Position numbers and translations under genes: made by a program
Notes under the pieces: model-generated
What the model was told of the DNA's origin: nothing
The model's input: only the letters and a program-made list of their open reading frames with translations
Database searches by the model: none
Origin: Agarophyton chilense
Lineage: Eukaryota > Rhodophyta > Florideophyceae > Gracilariales > Gracilariaceae
DNA: 64,000 bases
Reading direction: 5' to 3'
Assembly: GCA_030374765.1 (NCBI GenBank)
Contig: JARGXX010000121.1
Coordinates: forward strand, 124,001-188,000
Shown here: piece by piece, positions 12,822-25,001 of the stretch
Position numbering within the stretch: the first letter of the stretch is position 1
How the letters are laid out: each line of letters begins with the position of its first letter

Positions 12822-13088
12822 GTGGAAAAGTGCGAAGCCATCACCAACTGCCCGTCATATACGCAATGCCGTGGGTGTGCAGCAGCCTCCCCTTTGTGTG
12901 AATTTGAATATCGTACGCATACGTGCCATCCGACACCACTATGTTTGTATTTTGGCGTAGTCGCTGTACTTGTTGGAACGGTCACCACTGGTCTTGTTCT
13001 TTATGACGTTTTGCGTTTGATTTATGGTGCTCATCGAAGTCTTGATATGGGCGTCACATTTTTGAGTCACATTGAACGTCACAAGTGA
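12822..13088 (+). CDS. small Cys-rich, single-pass membrane protein (exon)
   Basis: The frame opens near 12822 and ends in TGA at 13088. About 30 residues with eight cysteines in a spacing resembling PSI-type modules (CEAITNCPSYTQCRGC) are followed by a hydrophobic segment of about 22 residues (YFGVVAVLVGTVTTGLVLYD) and a short tail. It reads as an exon of a receptor-like or small membrane protein. No ATG sets its start, so an upstream exon is probable. Family unknown. Confidence 0.4.
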   Translation: MEKCEAITNCPSYTQCRGCAAASPLCEFEYRTHTCHPTPLCLYFGVVAVLVGTVTTGLVLYDVLRLIYGAHRSLDMGVTFLSHIERHK

Positions 13089-13203
13089 CTTCAAAAGCTC
13101 TGGATTTACGTCCAAGATAGAGCAAATTTCCAAGCGAGCCTTTCCGAGATACAGGTAGCTACTGGAGCTCCGCAAAGAAGGAACCCTTCTTGAAGATGCT
13201 TGA

Positions 13204-14013
13204 AACTGCGTTGGCCCCGAATACCTAGAACTCGATATCACTATCTAGGAACGTCTCCTCATCGCCGCCTCATATCGAGATCGAAACTCGACTGTATTTG
13301 CCGACGACAAAGATTTCGCAATAAACTCTAGTTCGGAACTTCTCGTGATGAGGAAAAGAAGAGATGCTCGTAATCGAGATGTTCACATGAATCCGACCTC
13401 CTTTGCGACTCTCCGGGTTTTGAATGCTGCTTTTTTTCAGGATTCTGGTGTTCCGATTACTAAACAACAGTTTGTTCCAGTAGAACGGTCTGGACTGGTG
13501 CCTCGCTTGTCACGATACAAGAAGCACACGCTTGCGATTCGACGTGGCTCGTATGTGGTCATTTCCTTTTTCGACGTCCTCGCCTAGTGGTCCGCAGATT
13601 GTATTTGTTCCTGCCCAAATGAATCTGACGATCGTTTCGAGGCTTGTATAGAGAAGAGGTATGAAGGCCTTACCCAGTCATTCACTGGCGTTGAACATCA
13701 TGCCAGTAGAAGAAGCAATCCATTGCCTTATGTACTTGCAGCCGAAGCAGAATATGCAGCTAAACGTCCAAAGTGCGCTGAGTTGCATTTAGGTCAAGAG
13801 ACACGCCAGGCACCAAAAGAAAACATGCTCCTCAACATAGGAAGAGAAAAACAAGCAGGTATATCAGCTGTAGCATCACGTGATTCTGGAATTCTTCTTG
13901 AAGTGCTTGGATATATATTAAAAGCCAAGAATGTGAGTGAAACCGCAAGAATAATTCGCAGCTTACAAACGAACATAGGCACCAGGGCAACAGCCTTCAA
14001 GCCACACATCTGA
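13204..14013 (+). CDS. hypothetical ORF with two internal TAG codons
   Basis: A frame of 810 bases bounded by TGA on both sides and containing only TAG at 13246 and 13585. The middle is basic (RKRRDARNRD), followed by a Cys-containing patch (ADCICSCPNE) and an Ala/Glu-rich helical end. I do not recognise the family. No convincing start codon precedes it; splicing from upstream is likely. If TAG is a normal stop the region holds only two unremarkable fragments, so this entry depends on the codon reassignment argument. Confidence 0.35.
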
Positions 14014-14081
14014 AGCAAATCGGGAGTTCTGGTGGGCTCAAAACCTTTTATTTACAAGTCGGTCGCTGAAGAGAAGCTACA

Positions 14082-14378
14082 TTGGTCGATATTCATGATG
14101 CTAATATATTTCTTGATCCACAAAAACGATTAGCCGATTTAGAGAGGGCGGAAATAAATATTGAGGAAGTAACTTTTCGGACATCCTGTCGTTTTGAAGT
14201 TCAGACTGTGCAGCATGCAGCCGGAGAAGCATCGAACGCTATAGAGCTCTCGAAAAGAGCTAAGCTGGAACCTGGATCTCTGCAATATGCAAACGATGAT
14301 GAAATGCTTGCAAGAGCGATTCAAAACATTACCGATTCTGGAATGAAAGAAGACATGTTCTTTCGGTTACGCCGTTAA
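14082..14378 (+). CDS. hypothetical helical protein fragment
   Basis: Coding-like stretch of about 98 codons rich in Asp, Glu and Arg (NIFLDPQKRLADLERAEINI). The TAA at its end is followed by further open frames up to about 14760 that look protein-like only if frames are switched, including a basic helical segment (KRRIVDLREK, then ELLVAAVRAEKQQ) split by one extra base. I take the whole of 14040-14760 as an eroded gene. Function unknown. Second copy at 30532-30828. Confidence 0.3.
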   Translation: MVDIHDANIFLDPQKRLADLERAEINIEEVTFRTSCRFEVQTVQHAAGEASNAIELSKRAKLEPGSLQYANDDEMLARAIQNITDSGMKEDMFFRLRR

Positions 14379-15153
14379 CAGAGTTTTCTAGAACGGGGGT
14401 TCTTCTGGATGTGTTTGAAATCAATGGCTGACATCGGGATGCAAAGCTATGCAAGCTTGGAAAAACGGAGATGGATAAGGCAAAGAAGCGCCAATTGTAT
14501 ATTCCGCATTCGTCGATATAAGACTCAAGCATGGAAAAGAAGAACAAGCAATAACGTACAAAAGACGGATCGTGGATTTGAGAGAGAAAGGATGAGCTCT
14601 TGGTTGCTGCGGTCAGGGCAGAGAAGCAGCAACCATGGCCTCTCGCTTGAGAATTCAACAACTCTTTGAAGAGGTCTTTGATCTAACCGCAAGGCCTTTA
14701 AACAAACTGACAGCACCACCTCCAAGAAGTAAGAACAGCCCGAAATTCGAAGCTGGTTGATGTAAATGAGTCTCAACGAAAAGGACTTCTGTTATCAGAA
14801 GGCCGGGAGACTATATGTATCACGACATTGCTGAAGGTTTTGAATGAAAGACGTGCGCTCTGTCGCACTCTCAAGGTTCTAAATTTTTGTGAGGTTTGTA
14901 AATTCCTGTTTTCTTACAATTCAGTTGCTTCGTAACAAGCGACCCATCAGTTCACACCATCCTGGCGCATCAAAGTGTCATAGAATGGATGAACTGATAG
15001 CAGTTAGCGGTGTCCAAGGAAATTTGGGTACCATAGTGGCACAAAGGCGTGCTACGGTTGAATTGTGGTGCTATATTGTTACATGTTTCGACGATGCCTC
15101 TTTCGAAAATATACAAACTTCTCAAGCTCTCCGGCAAGTGAATCTCGGATTAG

Positions 15154-15330
15154 TCAGTTCTCTCGCTTATAATTTCTTAACCTTCTGTTCTCTCTTTCAG
15201 TATGTAGTATATTTTGAAAATGTACTACAGAATAGCCATGTACATTGTTCATGATATAAGGCGGAATCATATCTAACAAAGAAGAATCTGCACTGTCGAT
15301 TACAAAGTTGTGTAACTTGGCTGCAACGAA
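15154..15330 (-). pseudogene. C-terminal remnant of a DDE (Harbinger-like) transposase
   Basis: An intact frame ending in TGA at 15154-15156. It contains VAAKLHNFVIDSAD, which resembles the conserved A-x-x-LHNF helix near the end of Harbinger-type DDE endonucleases, followed by an Arg-rich tail. It is fused upstream, at about 15327-15334, to the truncated RT of element C, so only the last 60 or so residues survive. Second copy at 31604-31780. Confidence 0.5.
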
Positions 15331-17080
15331 AGAAAGATGTCCAGCGCCCTTTGAAAGATGGCTGGAGCATTGCACAGCCCGAATGGCATTCGCGTGAAGC
15401 GAAAGAAACCTGCATGGCACGTGAAGGTCGTTTTGTCTCGATCTTTCTCACCTAAAGGTACCTGGTAATAACCACAATGGGCATCCAACGTGGTAAATAT
15501 CTGCGCATCTCCCAAGGAGTCGATGCACTCATCCATTCTAGGTATCGGGTACGAATCTCTGATGGTCACGCTATTGAGCCTCATGTATTCCAAACAGAAC
15601 CTCATACGGTTATCCCCTTTCTTCCGAACCAGAACCACGGGACTAGCCCAATCTGAGTTGGCTGGTTCAATTACCTCTTCTTGGAGCATTCGCTCTACTT
15701 CTTTGAGTTCTACTTCTCTCGCCTTCGGACCTGCACGGTATGATTGCTGATAAATCGACTTCGAGTCAGGGAGGAGCTCGATGCGATGCTGTGTGGCCTT
15801 AATTTGGCCCAGATGGCCTGACCACATAGTTTCAAACTCCTCCAGAAGGTCGAGAATACGGCCTCGCAGTTCGCCGTTTTCTTCACCGATCTGGACTGTA
15901 TCTTGCCATTGCCTCTCAGGGTCAGGTTTCTTTTCTTTGTCTACTGATGCCTTATTGGTTAGCTTTGATTCCAAGTTGGTATTTATCGATACTTTAGTGG
16001 TTGTGGACGCATTTGTGCACCGCCCTTCCTTATTGAGGGCGACGTCGCCGAGATTAGTGTGAGCTACGGTGAAGACCCCTTGTGGTGCCGGTAGTGTGAT
16101 GCCAACATTGGTATTTTTCGGCAACTTCACGTCATGACTGCTGAAGTTGCTGAGACACACCTTCAAGGGTTGATTTGGGATGTTGTCGACAATCCCGTTG
16201 GCCATCAAGGTGAGGTGTCGAAGTGCTAAACTGGGATGGTTTTGTAGTATGACCAGCCCGGGGGTCGCACACGACACCAGTACCAATACTTGGTGCATTG
16301 GCGAGATAACAACCTGTTTGGTAATGCGCACTTTGTTGGAGACCGTTTCGGTGGATATCGTCTTCTTCGGTTTGAAGAACCATCCCCGTTTGGTTTCCGT
16401 ATTACCTGAAATGGAAATTCGTCCCCCCTGACGTAGGGCGACGGTATAGGAACCAGGAAAAATGGCTTTGACATGTCTGTCGATGAAGTTCGTACATAGT
16501 AGGCAGTCTGTTGGTAAACGGTCGACAACAAATAATTGCAGTCTTACCTTGAGGTTTCCGAGCTGCACAAAAGTGGTGAGCATACCTGGAAGGTTGAATG
16601 GGCGCTCATTTGCATCCACCAGCGGTTTGTCGTCGGGAGGTCGGCTCAAGTTCCGAAGTACCGCCTCAGGTATGACGCAGGAGTTCAGGAAGTTTGGGCC
16701 GGCCCCCGTATCCAACACGCAGGTGACCGGGACCGCAAAGCGATCGGAGAAACTCATTGAAGCACGTACTTTATAGTTTTTGTACTTCATATGACAAACG
16801 GGACCTGGTTGTGACGTGTTCTCTCCCATCTTCAAGGTTCTGGGTATCAATTGGCCTTCCGATAGCAGAATGGGTTCGGCCATTACGCCAACCGTTCGGT
16901 GTTTTCCTCCTGTACGGGAGGGAGTGAGTCCAAGTTTGGTCTTTCTTTGATGATACTGACCGGTACCGGTGTACGGGGTTGGAACATATTTGGTGCTTGC
17001 GTTGAAGACCAATAGAGGCGTTAGTGATTCTGCATGCGAGCCTGAATCAACTCGGCTCTCATCCCTTGAGGTAAGTTAGC
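15330..17080 (-). pseudogene. element C pol: protease and N-terminal half of RT
   Basis: An open frame of about 580 codons with no internal stop of any kind, in the -1 frame relative to gag and overlapping its end. Protease active site LDTGAGPN near 16705. RT begins near 15760 (EVIEPANSDWASPVV), includes TTLDAHCGYY and MPFGLCNAP, and stops after FQRALDIFLS, before the YLDD box. RNase H, integrase and the 3' LTR are absent. The breakpoint joins a DDE transposase remnant. Frame and active-site residues are well preserved, so the truncation is the main defect. Confidence 0.85.
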
Positions 17081-19093
17081 GAAATTATTTGCCAAATGGT
17101 CTGTCGCAAGACAAAACCAGCAAACGAGGCCTCTAGTTTGGGGGTCCCGCATTACCATGGAGGGGGGCCTCGAAACCTGGTTGGTAAGAGCAGTGGCGTA
17201 GGATGTGGGTGGCGAGTTATGGGAGCTCGCTCCCTGCATCCTATGCAAGCTCACCGCACTTGGCGGCGATTGTACCGAGTTTGGTGTACGCTTTGACTAC
17301 CGATTTACTACCGTCGAAGGTTTCGAGAACCGCCCCGGGGTCGCTACCAAGTGGGTAGCGGTCCCTGTAGGTACTTCGAGGTGCGAGCTACCCTCTGAGG
17401 TTGTGGTGACTTCAATTTACAAGACCGACCTTTTCGGTTTATCCTTCGACGTTGGAGGCACGGCTGGTCTCTTTCCCAGCCGAAGGGTATCTCCAAGGCC
17501 CTGGGCATATCGAGCCAGCCCATTATAGTCTACTTTTCGGTTGGTGGCCAGGTAATTGCGTACCTGGGAACGGATCTCTTTTTCGACATTGTCGGCAAAT
17601 AGCGACTTTAGCCTAGAGATAGTGAACAAATTACCACAACTGGTTGCCAGATTCCACAGCGTGAGCAAAATCTCCGATTCGGCTTTCCCAGACCTTTGAT
17701 GGTAGGCGAGTACTTCCGGATAAGCGTCTTGGATATCCTCATCGGTGGAGTATGTTTCCAAAAGGAAATTGACCACTTTCGGGTATGACTCCAACATCTC
17801 TGTGCCATCGTCATCCATCGCTGAGGTATTGCCGCGGAGCCTACCCTGCAGCAAGTAGTATGCTTGCCCTTTCAGGTAAAAATGAAATAGCGACATAGCA
17901 GCACGCTCGGAGAAACAATTTTGGTCACATGCAAGCTTGAACTTCTGTAAAAACTCAATCATCGCGACAGGACCCGAACCTGTGAAGGTTCTGTCACCCA
18001 TTTGAAAGCTGAGCTTTTTGTGGTGCTTCGTAATCTTCTGAGCAACCTCTTGGGTGTGTTCAGAAGACGTGTTGATCAACCGATAAGTCCTGTAGTCAAC
18101 TGCTTTCGTGAACATATCGTTCAACGATTAGGGCACCTCCAGGTCCATTTCGGTGTCCGACTCAGAGTCGAACGACTCATTGTATCGCTTTTTACCGTTT
18201 CGGGTCTTTTTCGACGACTTTTTCGCCGACCTGTTCGTTTTCTTCTTGTTCTTACCTTTACGGTCATCATCCGACGATGAACTCGTATCGGAAATGGAGC
18301 CTGACGAGTCTGGATCTGAATCATTTTCTTGATTCTTTTCGCTCTTTGTCCTCCGCTTCTTCCCTTTTCGGTTTTTTCGTCGCTCATCCAACGAGTCAGA
18401 CGATTCGTCTTTGGGACCACCTCCATGGGCATCGTTTTGAACGAAACCAATAATTGTTGGCAGGTAGATGTCTTGAGGATCTACCTTCCCCGCGACCTCT
18501 TGACTCTACCTTGGACCTTGTAGGTACTCAATATCAGTAGGTAAGTGTTTTGAATGGGTGTAATGACCCATTTGGAACCCTCGTGGTATGCGCTTTGCGA
18601 TGTTCACCTGTGTAAGTCGGTATTCTGCGAATCCCTCTGAAACCCAAAGGTCCTGCACAGGGCGGTAAACATGCTCCTTAGCATCTGTAAACAGATACTG
18701 TTTCACCATTCCAGGTATCCTGTCCGATAGCTCTTGAGCTGCTCGGTCAACCACAATACGGTTAAATGCATCGACGTCCATTGAGGGCGGAACCATCCGG
18801 GTATCCGACTTCTCCTTTGAGGTTACTGCATCCTCGACCGCGAGGGTGGCGAGTGCTTTCGCTCGCTCTTCGAGCTGAGGCCATAGCTCCTCCGCTGCAA
18901 CCTCAATTGGTAATTCTTTTTGAGGTTCCGTTGCCATAGGCGGCGGATCATGTACCTTTCTGGTTTTGTCCCGAGGGTGCCGGAGCAGCTCCTCGGGGTT
19001 TTCCAAAATCGGTTGAGCCGATGGGGCTCCTTTATGACCTTTATGGCTTGGCGGGGCGCTTGCACCACGCGTATTTTTTTTAGGTCGTTCCAT
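16847..19093 (-). CDS. element C gag, open through TAA/TAG to TGA
   Basis: One frame of 749 codons from ATG 19093 (MERPKKNTRG) to TGA 16847-16849. It contains five internal stops, all TAA or TAG (18506, 18128, 17417, 17297, 17021), no TGA and no frameshift. Order: Pro-rich N-terminus, helical region, very basic/Ser-Asp linker (18130-18390), capsid-like domain with DYRTYRL near 18080, then a zinc-knuckle-like CWFCLATDH near 17100. The knuckle must belong to the same protein, so either this gag is dead at five points or TAA/TAG are sense. It overlaps pol by about 170-230 bases in the -1 arrangement usual for Ty3/gypsy frameshifting. Confidence 0.75.
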
Positions 19094-19220
19094 TTGTGAC
19101 CAATAGTGGTATCCTGCATTGCTTTGCGGGTTATTCCGAAACCAAATAGGTATACGAGCGAGCAATCCTTCTCGGAATCTCGTGGAAACCGTGAAGGTAC
19201 GACGAAACCTAAAAATACTT

Positions 19221-19237
19221 TCTAAGTCGGGAGACCA
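19221..19237 (-). other. primer binding site of element C
   Basis: On the minus strand it reads TGGTCTCCCGACTTAGA, directly inside the LTR edge at 19241. It is the best-preserved version of the motif in the window. Confidence 0.7.
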
Positions 19238-19240
19238 AAA

Positions 19241-19700
19241 TGTCGTACAATCACCTCTGGGGTATGCTACTGTCTTGTCTCGGGAGAGTAGTGACGCTCA
19301 ACCGTAGGGAGCGTGTTGACGCTGAACTTAGAAGGGAGACGTAGTAAAATTCGATGGGAACAGGGCACTGTGAAAACCCGCAGGGGCAACGGCGGGGAAA
19401 CGGCGGGGAAACGGCGGGGCAACTAGCCTATACCGTGTAGTTGAACGATATTAGGCGTCGACGCGCGGGAAATACTGTGTGGTAGTTGAGAAACAATGAA
19501 CCAAAAGGTATACTCGTGACCCAAATGATACCTGTCTTTATCAGATTAGGATGGGGGAGGTGCAGTTCCCTATACGCAGTGGACTGCACTCTCCAGATCA
19601 CTCGGCAGGTGCCAGCAAGGCACGGTATCTGACCTAGTGTCAGAGACCTGGCCCAAACTGACTACAAGGCCAGGTGGCCACTCCACTACTGTACTAAAAT
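19241..19700 (-). repeat. 5' LTR of element C (outer end uncertain)
   Basis: The inner edge is set by TGTCGTAC three bases beyond the primer binding site. The outer end cannot be fixed because the partner LTR is lost. It contains three tandem copies of AACGGCGGGGA at about 19388-19420. Confidence 0.5.
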
Positions 19701-19810
19701 AGATATAATTACAATTACAAGACTAACAATTACTCAACCAGAAGGTACATGTCAACACTACACGTGGCTTACAACACTTAGATGGTAGCTCGCCCTGAGC
19801 TGCATGGCCG

Positions 19811-20053
19811 ATGATTCCTCGCATCCATCACCAACAAGTTCAGTGTAGTATATTGACAACCTCAACGGTCAGACCTTCTGCCACTATACGACATTGCATC
19901 AAATCGTCTAGCCTTTTCTCTAAATTTAGGACCATTCATCTTACTCTGAACATGCGACTGACCACACTTCGTAATGACCCTTCAGCTACCGAGCAGGCCT
20001 AGCAGTTCACCGCATACCTCCTTTAAGTAGGAGAAGGTAGGGTTCCTGAGACC
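19811..20053 (+). pseudogene. Helitron helicase fragment, cut at the duplication junction
   Basis: Similar to the Pif1-type helicase C-terminal region (LTLNMRL, then a GEGR-PE box). The frame is broken by TAG and TAA. At 20054 it stops abruptly and gag sequence begins; the uninterrupted version is at 36261. Confidence 0.7.
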
Positions 20054-20687
20054 GAAATGGATGCATCACTCCATTACGCCGATTTTGGAGATGTGCTCGA
20101 GGTCAATTTCAGTGCTCCTCCGTCCGGGCCCTCATCATATACCTCCCAGGGAACTACAGCGACCACTGGACCACCCACACCCAATTATTCTCCCTTTACG
20201 CCCCGCAAGGACGTTTTTGTTCGCTCCCAAAGGGCTTTCTTCCTCTGCCTGTCACTGACCCAACCTTGTGATTGTACGCAGTATCTGCCTGAAAACGCAC
20301 GAAAAAACCTCCTATCCCTAAGGGAAGAGAAGTACCTGGTGCGGAGATCCGAAGAAATGTATGACAGGGCACAGCAACGAACCACAGGGACCCCTGGAAG
20401 CTCACGCTATGCCACGCCTCCGGACACTCCGATCAAAGCACCACAGGTCCACGCCATTGTAGATCCTACGGACGATCCCGTGGAAGAACCCTATCCTCAG
20501 GAAGAAAAGGAAACCCCATCGGAAAACTCCTCGAGGGACGACTCGAGGCAAAATTCTCCCTCTTTGAGCCCCTTCCTCAACCAATTTGACGATCATGAGC
20601 CAAAGAGCTCCTCACCTCCCAATACATACCACCCAAAAAGGACTACTAAGGATGAAACACGATTGGAACACAGTAATCACCACGTCT

Positions 20688-23600
20688 GTATGCTCAGGAA
20701 AGAGAAATATAAGGATCGAGTAACCGTAGGACTTCGTTCCAACAACTTTAGAGTGACCACAGCTGTATTGGACACAAGCGTTGGTCCCAACTTGGTCCAT
20801 GCTAAGCTGCTCCTACTGGAATGGCAAGACTTCGTTCAGGCAAGGAAGACCCCAAGGATTACCGATGCATGACGTAGACGAATAGACATTAAAGAAAAAG
20901 TACCACTTTATATCCAGGTAGGACAATTATAAAGTCTGCAGGTGGTTCATTGTATGTCCTAACTTAGGCTCTGAGGCAATCCTAGGGACCTCCTTTATCG
21001 ATCGATACGTTAAGGCCATTTATCCAGGTCTTAGGAAAGTCGCGTTTTACCGCGCACCTTCCATCTCCATAACTGGTTCAACCCCAGGGCCAGAAGCTAA
21101 TTGCAAACGGGCGGTAGTCTTCGAAAACAAGAAGTCCAATAAGTTTCGCCTGTCCAAGGCCATAACGACACACCGGATGACCAAAATCGCTGTATAGGTC
21201 CATTCCCATCCCTCAGGTCTCGTAACGATTCAGAACCACCCGAAAATGGTTCTGAAGCACCTTACCTTGATGGACAATGGAGTAATGGACATCCACCCTA
21301 ACAGATCATTCTCGGTCATAATCAGCAACTTTCGAGATAAACCCGTGCGGTTACCTAAGGATACAGTGATTGGTATCACCCTGCCCGCGCCCGTAGCCAT
21401 TATGGAGGCCCAAATAAATAATCTTGCGACGCCAAATGCCGACGAGGACGTCAACTCTTGGGAAGGGACGGTCGCCATCGGCAAAGAATTCGAATCATAG
21501 AGACCCCAGGTACTTGATCTCCTCAGGGAATACCAGGCCATGTGGTAAGGTAGATTGGGCACAATCAGAGCCACTACACACCGCATTGACCTTCAAAATG
21601 GTGCTAGATTACAGTTCCAGTACCAATACCGTACCGGCCATAAAGGTAGTGAGATTTTCACCGACTAGATGGAAGAGATGCGCAAAGCTCAAGTCACTGA
21701 GCCGGCGTTTCGAAACCAATCAGGATGGGCAAGTTCTCTTGTCCTTGTGGCAAAGAAAGATGGCTCCGTCAGGTTCTTTGTCGACTACAAGAAGCTGAAC
21801 GCAGTAACCAAGAGAGACTCATACCCGATACCCCTAATGGAAGACTGTCTGGATTCCTTAGGGGAGGCTGTCGTATTTACCAAACTGGACGCTAAGTCGG
21901 GATATTGGCAAATCCCTTTGGCCGGAGACGCGAGAGCGCTGACAACCTTTACCACCCATGAAGGTCTGTTCAGATGTACTCGCATGCCCTTTGGTTTGAA
22001 TAATGCACCAGCCGCCTTCCAACGGGTAATGGACATTATACTGTCTATATTCAAATGTAAGTTCGCCCTGGTCTATTTGGATAACGTTATAATCTTCTCA
22101 CGGACCGTAAAGGAACACTTTCGTCACGTGAAGAAGGTGCTGACAATCCTACAGGACGCTGGAGTAACACTGAAGCTCCGCAAAATGCGCTTTCTTCCAG
22201 GGCTCCGTGAACTATCTCGGTCACGACGTCCTCCCAGGAAAGCTAAAGATGGCCACACTGACCACAAATGCGATTCGCCAGGCTACGCCTCCTAGGACCC
22301 ACACGGAACTACGATTCTTCGTGGGCTTGTGCAAAGTTTACCGACACTTCGTCCAAGGGTTTGCCGAGATCTCGGCCCCTATAAACGCGATTCTGACGAA
22401 AGAAATTCCTTCTGAGTTCTAAGCCCTTACCGACGACCAGTACGAGGCATTTCAGATCCTTAAAGACAAATTGCTGAACCCACACCTATTGGATTTACCA
22501 AAGCCCAATAGGTCTTCCGTACTGGACACAGCTGCCTCTGATGTCCAAGTGGGTTAAGCACTGCTACAGGAATAGGAGTCAGCAAAGGACTATCGACCTA
22601 TTGGCTACTGGAGCAGAACCCTCACCAGCGTGGCGCGAAACTACAGTACGACCGAAAAGGAAGGTATACCCATCGTATGGTCCGTATTGACACTCCGTCC
22701 GTACCTCAAGGGAACCAGATTTACCATTAGGACAGACCATGACTCACTCCGCTGTTTACTCAATATGAACGATGCATCGAGTCGCCTCGCTAGGTGGCGC
22801 CTCAGGATGTCAGAATATGACTAGGAGATAACCTGTAGGCCAGGAATCAAGCACCAGGAAGCAGATGCACTGTCGCGAATCATCACCGACGGAACTTATG
22901 ACACCCCATTGGACGACCTAGTTCCCACCCCCTCTAAAGATGATGGACCTCAGGACTACACGGAAGCAGATGACCTTATGGGTAAGGTGCAACCAGAGAA
23001 TCTTGAGGTAAAAAAGAACGAAGTATACCTATTGGACTGGGAGACAGTACCTCCCAATTCGGCACCACCTCAGGTTAATGCGATACCCCCGGAGGAAAAA
23101 GAACTCCTCCCTATAAATATTGAGGAACTTCTACAGGCACAGGTCGAGGGCGAGTACTGCAAGGAAACAGCCCAATTGGTGGGAACCCCAGGATGCCTAT
23201 TCGACTATGACCGATTTGGACTACTATGTCGCCGCTTACTGCTGGATGGCAAACTCCAAAGGGTAATACCAACTTCGCTAAGGGCGCGATTCCTATATCT
23301 CGCCTATTTCCCCCGCTTGGCTGGCCATCCTGGAGGCCGACGAATGTACCAGATCCTAATGAAGTTCTTCTACTGGCCACTAATGGCGCAGGACCTATGG
23401 CAAACCGCACGGAACTATGCAACGTGCGCCAATATCCGAGGTTTTCGCGCCAAACATCAGGCCAGATTGAAGCTCTTCCTCGCCACAGATCCAATGGAAT
23501 TTGACGCAATGGATATACTTGGGCCTTTGCCTAGTTCAGCCCATGGGAAACGATTTGTTTTGGTTATAACCGATTGGTTTACCAAACTTTCTCAAGCCCT

Positions 23601-24333
23601 ACCCCTAGGAAAGACAACGGCCACGGATGTAGCCACGGCCTTCTTGTCCCACTGGATATATCCATATGGCATGCCACTCTACCTCCTAATGGATAGTGGC
23701 AGCCAGTTGGTATCCAAATTCTTCTCGCATGTCTGTTTTACCTTAGGTATCAAACATGTAACCACCACGGCGTACCATCCGCAAACCAATGGCCAAGCCG
23801 AACGATTCAACCGCAGCCTTTTGGACCGATCGGCGCACTAAGTTTCGGAGCACCAATTGGCCTGGGACGAATACGTTGAGCCACTGGTTTATGCCTACAA
23901 CACGCAGGTACACGCTTCCACAGGGGCAACGCCTTTCGACTTAACGCTAACGAGAGCGCCGCCGCCGATAGCTGTTTACCTTCAGGAGTCTATCATACCC
24001 CAGGACGTAACCGAAGGGATGACTCCTACCCAGGCGAAGCGCTACTCGCGCCGACGCCTTGACCGCATTCTCCAATCGGCCAGAACTGTACTAACCAAAA
24101 CCCAAGGCGCTACAAGTCCAACTTCAACAAAGCCGTTGGGAATACACAGACCTTTGGGAAAGGAGATCTGGTTTACCTGGACCGGCCACCAAAGAACAGT
24201 GAGAAACTCGAGGACATTGAGCGAAAGCTCTTACCTCGCTCTACGGGACCATACAAAGTCCTTAAGGCTAATGGTTACACCATCAATTTACTCATTGACG
24301 GCCTACAAGATACCCTGTCTATTGACCGCGTGA
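20688..24333 (+). pseudogene. element A pol, tandem copy 2
   Basis: Same frame structure, same TAA/TAG codons and same YLDN active-site variant as the first copy, showing that all these changes predate the duplication. Confidence 0.85.
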
Positions 24334-25001
24334 CACGAGCTCCCAGTTACTCCGGACCACCAACGTCCCAGCCCCCTGGCCCAACGAAAGCACCACAACC
24401 TCAGGTCGACACTCGAGTCTCCCCACCCCCTAAGGTAGTTTCCGAGGACTCGAATAGCCCCACGGACACGATGGTCAATGCAAACTACTATGATCCATCG
24501 CTCCCAACCGACTCCGATGGATTCGCCTCTCTGGACGACACTCTCCTTACGGAGGATGAACACCAACCGGAATATGTTATTGAGCGCATCATCTCCGCTG
24601 GTATGGGACAAGATGGAACTGTGCGCTATCGCGTCCGTTGGTTCGGCTACATAACTGAGGAACATATTTGGCAAGAGCCTCAAACCATTCCGGCTAATTT
24701 TATCGCCCGCTATTGGCGCAGAATCAGTCACTTGGAGCGCGGCCTTCAGGAGGGGGCAACCATTAGTCTGAATACTCCAACCATTGGCCCGAATAATCCC
24801 AAAACGCCTCCCAAAACGCCTCCCGACACGACGGTTCGCCGGAGCACGACGGTTCGTCGTAACTCTCGCATCAGGGAACAAAGTCAGTCCTTCGGAGACA
24901 TCTCAGGAAGACCCGGGACGCTTTCGAGATGGGACGCCGTCCCGGGGTACGCACATTTGAGATACAAGAAAGAACTTGGGAAAGCACAAGCACTACTTTA
25001 T

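Larger units (their letters stand above)
3606..20053. repeat. 16.45-kb tandem duplication, unit 1
   Basis: This block is repeated immediately downstream. The left edge lies inside element A gag; the right edge lies inside a Helitron helicase fragment. The junction at 20054 joins the helicase fragment to gag with about 1 bp of shared sequence (G). About two dozen substitutions and one 2-bp indel separate the units. Confidence 0.95.

Noticed and set aside
19388-19420. Short tandem GC-rich repeat as a CRISPR-like or regulatory array
   Set aside because: Only three 11-bp units without spacers, inside an LTR; a simple tandem repeat.
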